DNA from: CAYLPT01 sp964385645
GTDB lineage: Bacteria; Armatimonadota; Hebobacteria; Hebobacterales; Hebobacteraceae
Reading direction: 5' to 3'
Length of the DNA stretch: 25,481 nt
Assembly (NCBI GenBank): GCA_964385645.1
Contig: CAYLPT010000201.1
Coordinates: forward strand, 1-25,481
Shown: positions 1 through 5,186 of the stretch, piece after piece
Position numbering within the stretch: position 1 is the stretch's first letter
Layout: the number at the start of each line of letters is the position of its first letter
The notes under the pieces: model-generated
The model's database searches: none
Told to the model about the DNA's origin: nothing
Seen by the model: only the letters and a program-made list of their open reading frames with translations
Translations under genes and position numbers: made by a program

Positions 1-149
1 GTGATCTCCACCTCCGCCTCGTCCCCCGGGCACCCCCACATGGCGAACACCGCCATCCCCTCGTGCCGGCCGACGGCCTCTCCCCCGGCCGCAAGGGAGA
101 CGAGCCGGAGGCGCAATCGTTGTCCGACCTCGAGCGGCGGCGGGCCCAT
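1..149 (-). CDS. rlmD: RlmD-type 23S rRNA (uracil-C5)-methyltransferase, N-terminal TRAM domain, partial
   Basis: Reading the minus strand from an ATG at 149-147 gives 49 open codons that run off the left edge. Seen: the peptide has LEVGQRLRLRL near residues 6-16, then AAGGEAVGRHEG (20-31), AVFAMWGCPGDEAEVEI (33-49). This is the standard order of a TRAM RNA-binding domain (GQ-beta-strand, GGxGVxR, VFVxxxxPGDxVxV). An N-terminal TRAM domain is typical of the SAM-dependent RlmD/RlmCD family, which methylates uridines in 23S rRNA using a Cys nucleophile and a 4Fe-4S cluster; those parts lie outside the window. A purine-rich GGGAAAGAG stands about 7-8 bases before the ATG. The family call rests on the TRAM domain alone, so another TRAM protein remains possible. 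Divergent from the isomerase gene at 271. Confidence 0.65.
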   Translation of the reverse strand, partial: MGPPPLEVGQRLRLRLVSLAAGGEAVGRHEGMAVFAMWGCPGDEAEVEI

Positions 150-270
150 GGGCGATCTCTTTCCCGCCGGACCACGCGGCACCTGCGGCCGACGCCGGCA
201 GGTGCCGTGCCGGCCGCGTGGAACCAGCCGGAGGCGTCGCGGCACGGAGGAAGCGAGAGGAGACAAGCCC
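150..270. other. Divergent spacer with nested inverted repeats
   Basis: This 121-bp spacer separates the two divergent starts at 149 and 271. It holds a perfect 10-bp inverted repeat (CGGCACCTGC at 177-186, GCAGGTGCCG at 198-207; 11-nt centre). An overlapping 9-bp pair also occurs (CCACGCGGC at 172-180, GCCGCGTGG at 213-221). The two pairs share 177-180, so both cannot fully form at once. AGCCGGAGGCG occurs directly at 226-236 and again at 103-113 inside the TRAM-coding region. I see no AT-rich -10 element. A regulatory role, as operator or leader hairpin, is inference. Confidence 0.4.
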
Positions 271-1122
271 ATGAAGAAGGCCATCAACTACTGGTCGTTC
301 CCCGGCGGACTGGAGGGCAAGAAGGACTTCGCCGCCGCGGTGGCTGAGGCGAAGGAGCTCGGCTACCAGGGCCTCGAGGTGTGCCTCTTCCCCGAGGGGC
401 CCCTCAGCCTGGACATCACCGAGGCCGACGTCGCGAAGCTCCGCAAGACGATGGACGCTGCGGGCATCGAGGCGGCCTCGGTCACCACGGGCGCGCTGTG
501 GGAGACGCCGCTCACCGCCAGCGACCCCGGCACGCGCGAGCGGGGCAAGGCAGCCGTGAGGAAGTGCCTGGAGGTGGCGCACCAGCTCGGCGCCACCGGC
601 ATTCTGGTCGTCCCCGGCGCGGTCGAGGTGTTCTTCAACCCCGCCATGGAGATCGTCCCCTACGACGTGGCCCTGGCGCGGGTCCAGGAGGCGATGGAGG
701 ACCTGGTGCCTGTCGCGGAGCGGCACAAGGTCGCCATCGGGCTAGAGAACGTCTGGAACAAGATGTTCCTGAGCCCGCTGGAGGCGCGGGACTTCGTTGA
801 CCGCTTCGGCAGCGAGTACCTCGGCTGGTTCCTCGACGTGGGCAACCTCCTGACCATCGGCCTCCCCGAGCACTGGATCCGCATCCTCGGCCCGCGCATC
901 AAGAAGGTCCACGTCAAGGACTTCCGCCGCGCGGTCGGCACCCTCGATGGGTTCGTGGACCTGCTCGAGGGTGATGTCAACTGGCCGGAGGTGATGAAGG
1001 CTCTGCGCGAGGTCGGCTACGACGGCTACCTGATCGCGGAGATGATCCCCCACTATGCGCACGCGCCCGAGGCGCGGCTGGCCAATACCTCCCTCGCCCT
1101 CGACAAGATCCTGGCGATGTAG
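271..1122 (+). CDS. Sugar phosphate isomerase/epimerase-like TIM barrel (xylose isomerase-like AP endonuclease superfamily)
   Basis: 283 residues. The frame is open further upstream to position 1, but that part is Arg/Pro/Ser-rich and lies over the divergent spacer and TRAM gene. The ATG at 271, preceded by a GGAGG-like and GAGGAG-containing purine stretch, is therefore the likely start. Seen: alternating beta/alpha pattern with the metal-site residues of this superfamily, namely Glu159 (GLEN), Asp189 (WFLDVGN), His214 (KKVHVKD) and Glu257 (IAEM). Length is usual for the family. Members interconvert keto- or aldo-sugars or act as hydroxypyruvate-isomerase- or IolE/IolI-like enzymes with a divalent metal; the substrate cannot be read from sequence. 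It is transcribed convergently with the three-gene sugar-related operon that ends at 1199 and may belong to the same catabolic function, but that is inference. Confidence 0.85.
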   Translation: MKKAINYWSFPGGLEGKKDFAAAVAEAKELGYQGLEVCLFPEGPLSLDITEADVAKLRKTMDAAGIEAASVTTGALWETPLTASDPGTRERGKAAVRKCLEVAHQLGATGILVVPGAVEVFFNPAMEIVPYDVALARVQEAMEDLVPVAERHKVAIGLENVWNKMFLSPLEARDFVDRFGSEYLGWFLDVGNLLTIGLPEHWIRILGPRIKKVHVKDFRRAVGTLDGFVDLLEGDVNWPEVMKALREVGYDGYLIAEMIPHYAHAPEARLANTSLALDKILAM

Positions 1123-1198
1123 CAGCCTCACCTCAGGTGCGAAGGCCGACGACGCCTGCGCCAGGCGCCAGCGCGCCTGACTGGGGGTGACCCTGCGC
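1123..1198. terminator. Convergent spacer with alternative GC hairpins
   Basis: The 76-bp gap between converging genes contains CAGGCGC (1162-1168), a 4-nt loop and GCGCCTG (1173-1179). An alternative stem, CGCCTG (1153-1158) with CAGGCG (1162-1167), shares its right arm with the first stem. Neither strand shows a T-run after the hairpin, so intrinsic termination is only a possibility. Confidence 0.3.
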
Positions 1199-2140
1199 TT
1201 AGGGGTTGGCCGCGCCTTCGTTCCGTGTGCGGCCGACCAAGATGCAGTATGGCCTAAATCCCAATCTGGCGTATGTCGCCTGGGCCGGCCGGTTCCAGAG
1301 CTGAGTGCCAACAGAGGCGAATCGGGCCCCAAGGGACGTCGCCCGCCTAAGTGCCCGTGACACCAGCGCGGTGGCGATCCCTCGCCGCCGATGGTCCTCC
1401 TTCACTGAGAGCGCCCAGATGCTCACACACGGCGCGCCCAGCTTCTCTGCCACCTGCGGAAGCAGCGCCCAGCCGACGGCCCCGACCTCCTCCGTCCCCT
1501 GCATGGCTCGCATCCACATCGGCCGGAACCCGACCCACGACTGGCGCATGGGCTCATGCGCCATGTGGGCCGGCGACTCGACTAGCTCCAGTCCCCCCGG
1601 CAGGGGGACATCACTTGCGCCGGCTAGCTCCGCCACCATGAAGAGGGAGGTCTGTCTAGTCGTGAACTGGGCCACCTCCAGCACCGCCTGCACGTGGGGC
1701 AGGGTGGCCGGGCACATCGGCTCCCCACCCATCCACAACCCGCGGTAGAACGGATATCCTGCCTTCGCGTCCATGGCCTCTATCTCTGTCCAACCGGCGG
1801 CGCTCAGCCAGGCGACCGCCTCGGCGACCAGCGCCTCGCCGACCTCCAGCCGGTCCCGTGGGAAAAGCAGCATGCGAATGCGCGCGACCGGCGCGTCGGG
1901 GTCCTGCCACGGTTCGCTCCCCGGGGCGAGGCATGCGTGCACCCAGCCGAGCACCTGCCCGCCGGAGACCGCCACCAGCAGCCCTGTGGGGTCGAACCAT
2001 GGCTTCGCGCTCACGAGTTCGCCGAATCTCTCTGGCGTCATCGCCGCGATGTGCGGCTCGCGCGCGGTCTCCTCGTTGTACACCGAGCACATGCCGCCCA
2101 GCAGCCCTGGCTCGTACGTCACCACGCGGAAGCTCGCCAC
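1199..2140 (-). CDS. GNAT-family N-acetyltransferase with two GNAT-like halves
   Basis: 313 residues, GTG start at 2140, TAA stop. Seen: the C-terminal half (about 183-313) is a clear GNAT domain, with a beta-strand CVSIWALSV (238-246), the acetyl-CoA pyrophosphate loop RRRGIATALV (251-260), then NRPAQATYARLGFRP (283-297). The N-terminal half (about 5-140) has the same layout in worn form: LLVAVSGGQVLGWVHA (54-69), ARIRMLLFPRDR (86-97), then YPFYRGLWMGGEP (129-141). It resembles MshD-like tandem GNATs in architecture, but the acceptor is unknown. Its start lies 2 bp after the stop of the upstream repeat protein, and the GGAGGGTAGGA Shine-Dalgarno region overlaps that stop, so the two are probably translationally coupled. 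It is the last gene of the three-gene operon. Sugar acetylation is a guess from context only. Confidence 0.85.
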   Translation of the reverse strand: MASFRVVTYEPGLLGGMCSVYNEETAREPHIAAMTPERFGELVSAKPWFDPTGLLVAVSGGQVLGWVHACLAPGSEPWQDPDAPVARIRMLLFPRDRLEVGEALVAEAVAWLSAAGWTEIEAMDAKAGYPFYRGLWMGGEPMCPATLPHVQAVLEVAQFTTRQTSLFMVAELAGASDVPLPGGLELVESPAHMAHEPMRQSWVGFRPMWMRAMQGTEEVGAVGWALLPQVAEKLGAPCVSIWALSVKEDHRRRGIATALVSRALRRATSLGARFASVGTQLWNRPAQATYARLGFRPYCILVGRTRNEGAANP

Positions 2141-2142
2141 TC

Positions 2143-3705
2143 CTACCCTCCCAGATCCATCGCCACGCCCATGATCGAGAACATAGCGCGGGTGTGGGGC
2201 AGCCCCCTCGTGAACGCCCGCGTGAAGGCCTGCGCACAGAACGGCCTGTCAGCCGTCGCCCGCACCACGAAAGGCCGATGGCCGGGCAGCCCATCCGCCT
2301 CCCCGAGCTCGACGCATGCCACCGCCCCGGGCGCGAGCAACACCTCGCGCGGCGCCTGCGGCCCGTGCTCTCCCAGGCCCAGGAAGCTCAGCTCCACGCG
2401 GGCGGGGCCAGGGCCCGGATTGAAGAGATGATAGCTCTGAGTCCACTCCGTCTGTCTCTCATCGCTGCCCCCGGCGATGCCTACCCCAAGCCACCACGTC
2501 TGCTCCTCACGCAGGGGGCCTGGGTGGAAGTTCACCGCCGACATGGCGCCGGGGCAGACCTGGCTCCACATCTCGAACTCCGCGCACGTCATCTCCGGCA
2601 CGACCCACCCCTCTGATTCCACGCTTAGCGCGAACGGGCTGTCTACGCTCACGTTTCGCCCCAAATACGGCGCCCCGTGCAAGCAGCACAGCGCAGACCT
2701 GAGCGGAGGAACCGCCAGCTCGCTCACCGAGGTCCGGCTGCCATCCGGCGCGTGGAAATGTATGGTCGCATCCGCCGCGCTTGTCTCACTGACGTTGTTG
2801 ATGAAGAGCAGGTTCCAGGTGTTGTCACACTGGTGGAGCGGATGGTCAGACGGCCGCGCCCGCGGCAGGATGCCGCGGTCCCACACCCCGCCGCCCGGGT
2901 AGTACCAGAGGCGCCTCCCGCGCCCGCGCAGCGGCACCCCCATCGTGCTCCGCGCGCCCACGACTGCTGGATTCCCCACCCACCGAGCGCGCCGCGTCGT
3001 CTGAGCAACGACCGGCGCATCCGAGTCCAGCCGCACCGCATAGTCACCCACGACGTGCACGGGCGGGCCGTCCGGCTGGCCCAGCAGGCGGGGCGTCCGC
3101 CGCCAGACATCGAGCTGCGCCACCCGCCCCGGCGGCACCCGTACCTCCTCCTCTGCCCCCGGCTCGCGGTTGCGCAGCAGATAGCGCACACGCACCGCGG
3201 CCGGCCGGGTTCCGGGGTTCAGGATGGTCAGCGTCTCGCGCTCGAACCAGCCTTGCGTCGGGTCGCTCTGGTAGCAGTCCGGGAACACCCATCGGCGCTC
3301 GTCCTCGAGCGGGCCGGGGTATGGGGCGATCGAGACCAGCGCGTCCGGGACCGGGTCCCACCCGGTGTAGTCCTCGTGCACCATCTGCGGGAACACAGGC
3401 GCGTCCGACTCGACGGCGAGCCAGAAGGACTGGTTGTGCGGAACCCCCGGCAGCGCCGAGACCTCGAGGATGGTCAGCCGCCCAGCGGGGACCGAGAGTC
3501 GCGCCTCCGTCGGCGGCCGGTCGGGGTGGTAGAAGCGCGCCACTCCCTTCGCGGTTCGGTGGCCCGGGTTGTAGACGTAGAGCCGGCACGAGCACTCCAG
3601 CGGCCGGCCCGGCTGCCGTCGGCGCGCAGGCGGGTGCTGGTCCCAGATCAGCCCGTCGCCGACGTACCACAGGGTACCCGACCTCCGGAACTGCGGTTCT
3701 ATCAT
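2143..3705 (-). CDS. Protein of four tandem ASRT-like (sensory rhodopsin transducer fold) beta-sandwich repeats
   Basis: 520 residues from an ATG at 3705 with GAGGAGG about 8 bases upstream. A longer frame exists but overlaps the upstream gene. Seen: four repeats of about 115-130 residues at roughly 10-132, 137-259, 264-397 and 402-516. Each opens with an aromatic strand (TLWYVGDG, RRWVFPD, RLWYYPGG, QTWWLGVG). Each has a strand ending NPG or NN (YVYNPG, ILNPG, FINN, LFNPG). Each carries the signature SDAPVxxQ or a variant (SDAPVFPQ, SDAPVVAQ, SEGWVVPE, ADRPFCAQ). This matches my memory of the ASRT domain first known from the Anabaena sensory rhodopsin transducer, usually a stand-alone protein of about 130 residues. 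No signal peptide, TM segment or rhodopsin gene is visible. Next to a glycosidase-like gene and a sugar isomerase-like gene, a carbohydrate-binding role is plausible but unproven. Confidence 0.65.
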   Translation of the reverse strand: MIEPQFRRSGTLWYVGDGLIWDQHPPARRRQPGRPLECSCRLYVYNPGHRTAKGVARFYHPDRPPTEARLSVPAGRLTILEVSALPGVPHNQSFWLAVESDAPVFPQMVHEDYTGWDPVPDALVSIAPYPGPLEDERRWVFPDCYQSDPTQGWFERETLTILNPGTRPAAVRVRYLLRNREPGAEEEVRVPPGRVAQLDVWRRTPRLLGQPDGPPVHVVGDYAVRLDSDAPVVAQTTRRARWVGNPAVVGARSTMGVPLRGRGRRLWYYPGGGVWDRGILPRARPSDHPLHQCDNTWNLLFINNVSETSAADATIHFHAPDGSRTSVSELAVPPLRSALCCLHGAPYLGRNVSVDSPFALSVESEGWVVPEMTCAEFEMWSQVCPGAMSAVNFHPGPLREEQTWWLGVGIAGGSDERQTEWTQSYHLFNPGPGPARVELSFLGLGEHGPQAPREVLLAPGAVACVELGEADGLPGHRPFVVRATADRPFCAQAFTRAFTRGLPHTRAMFSIMGVAMDLGG

Positions 3706-3718
3706 CCTGCGCACCTCC

Positions 3719-5041
3719 TCAGACGAGCGCCGCGAGCTCCCGCAGCGCGCCGGCCAGCGCGGCCAGCGTCCGCTCTCTCGCCTGGGCATTCGGGATCGCC
3801 ATCGCCTCCATCTCCCCCAGAAGCCCGGCCAGCGCGCGACGGTACTCGCGCCGCGCCTGGCGCGTCATACGCTCCAGCAAGTACACTGGCGGCCCCGCCG
3901 CCCCTGGGTCCTCGTCCCAGACCAGTGGCTCCAATGAGAGCGGCCCCTGGCCCACCAGGAAGTCGGCGCGGTCGAAGTAGGCGTCCTCAGCGCGCGCGTA
4001 CCAGTCGCGCAGCACCTCTCGCTCGGCCCCGGTGACGCCATACACCGCGGCGACGGCTTGCGCCAGAGCCTCCTCCGGAGGCATCGTGGGGGAGGACAGG
4101 ATCGCCGCGCCGGTACGCCACGAGACCTCCTCCCCCGGGTTAGCGAAGGGCCGGTAGAAGTACTCGCAGGCGCGACCACCATCGCACCAGAGCGCGCTGA
4201 GCGCGCGCGCCGACCGCAGGCCGCACGGGAGGAACCAGCGCAGGCGATCCCAGTGCTGCGGCGGCTCGACGAACACGCCCCCCACCGATCCGAACGCGCA
4301 CTCGAGCTGGCGCACCAGCTCCCCGCGGCGCCCCACCTCGGCCGACCGCTCCCTCACCTCGATCATGTAGTCAACAGCGCGACCGATCCTGAGGATGTGC
4401 TCGAGCTCACCCGGCTCATCCAGCCTCATGCCCCACGAGGCCTGGCCGATCACCCAGTCCGGCCGATTCGCCCGAACGTGCTCGGCGCACCTGACCAAGA
4501 GGTCGGCGTGGTACTCGGCGGGGGAGCGCGCGGAGCACGTCTCACACCGGCACCCTCCGAGGTCGGCGGACTGCAGGCTGATCCCGTCCAGCCCCCAGCG
4601 GGGATCCATCACGAAGTCCAGCACTCGGCGCTGCCATTCCCACGCCTCCACACGCGCGCCGCACATGTTGTGCGGGTCGCCGGCCGACACCGATGGCGCC
4701 TCCGCGATGATCTCGTCGAACCCCCACGAGTACACCCCCATCCCGGTGAGCACCTTGACGCCGCGTGCATGGGCAGCCTCGACGAAGGCGCGGAGCCTCG
4801 CCTCCCGTTGCCCGTCAATGACCTCCCTGAGGGCGGGCGGCCATGACCGGGAGACAAACAGCCCCCATGCCACGTTGTAGTCAACCCCGAGCTCGCGCTG
4901 GGCGTCGAGGAACCGCACCTGGTCATCGAGCAAGCGATCGTCCCAGCGGAGGCACGGCCAGGGCTCGCCTGGCGTCGGCTCAGAGGCCAGGTCCCGCAGC
5001 CACCCATCGCTCACCGCGTACGCGAACCGCTCGCCCACCAT
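3719..5041 (-). CDS. Putative TIM-barrel glycoside hydrolase-like protein
   Basis: 440 residues, ATG at 5041 with GGAGGAGG close upstream, first gene of the operon. I do not recognise the exact family. Seen: beta/alpha-barrel-like strands VKVLTGMGVYSW (95-106), LDGISLQSADLG (151-162) and DWVIGQASWGMR (195-206). Directly after the second strand is a cysteine cluster, GCRCETC (163-169), a motif type I associate with uncharacterised barrel glycosidases and DUF families where it sits near the active-site loops and may bind metal. Candidate acidic residues are Asp160 and Glu167. The C-terminal third is helical and Ala/Arg/Glu-rich. No signal peptide is present, so it is cytoplasmic unless exported another way. 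The following ASRT-repeat gene starts 13 bp after its stop. Alternatives are an isomerase-like or non-catalytic barrel. Confidence 0.6.
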   Translation of the reverse strand: MVGERFAYAVSDGWLRDLASEPTPGEPWPCLRWDDRLLDDQVRFLDAQRELGVDYNVAWGLFVSRSWPPALREVIDGQREARLRAFVEAAHARGVKVLTGMGVYSWGFDEIIAEAPSVSAGDPHNMCGARVEAWEWQRRVLDFVMDPRWGLDGISLQSADLGGCRCETCSARSPAEYHADLLVRCAEHVRANRPDWVIGQASWGMRLDEPGELEHILRIGRAVDYMIEVRERSAEVGRRGELVRQLECAFGSVGGVFVEPPQHWDRLRWFLPCGLRSARALSALWCDGGRACEYFYRPFANPGEEVSWRTGAAILSSPTMPPEEALAQAVAAVYGVTGAEREVLRDWYARAEDAYFDRADFLVGQGPLSLEPLVWDEDPGAAGPPVYLLERMTRQARREYRRALAGLLGEMEAMAIPNAQARERTLAALAGALRELAALV

Positions 5042-5186
5042 GGGCCCTCCTCCCGCCGCCGCGGCCGGCGGCCTGTGGTGCCCCGCCTTCTGCCCGCCGC
5101 CGCGCGCTCCTCTCAGCTCCAGCCGAAGGAGTCCGCCCGATACGGTATAATACCCCGCGGAGAACGTCTTTCAAGGGAGGCGAGAG
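5042..5186. promoter_or_regulatory. Divergent promoter region with a symmetric -10 element
   Basis: A rare AT-rich site in this window: GGTATAATACC at 5144-5154 is nearly palindromic. On the minus strand it offers TATTAT (5152-5147), preceded 16 bp upstream by TTGAAA (5174-5169). Both hexamers match the sigma-70 consensus 5/6, pointing to the 5041 operon with about 100 nt of leader. On the plus strand it offers a perfect TATAAT (5146-5151) pointing to the 5187 gene with a leader of about 30 nt. No good -35 is found there at the 16-18 bp spacings I checked (CCGAAG at 17 bp). The plus-strand Shine-Dalgarno AAGGGAGG (5173-5180) partly overlaps the minus-strand -35. Confidence 0.6.

Noticed and set aside
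1..270. N-terminal extension of the isomerase (90 residues)
   Set aside because: Composition is Arg/Pro/Ser-rich, it overlaps a better minus-strand TRAM gene, and a good ribosome binding site stands before the ATG at 271.
2143..3705. A rhodopsin-based light-sensing system because of the ASRT-like repeats
   Set aside because: No seven-helix retinal protein or carotenoid gene is visible; the neighbours point to sugar chemistry.
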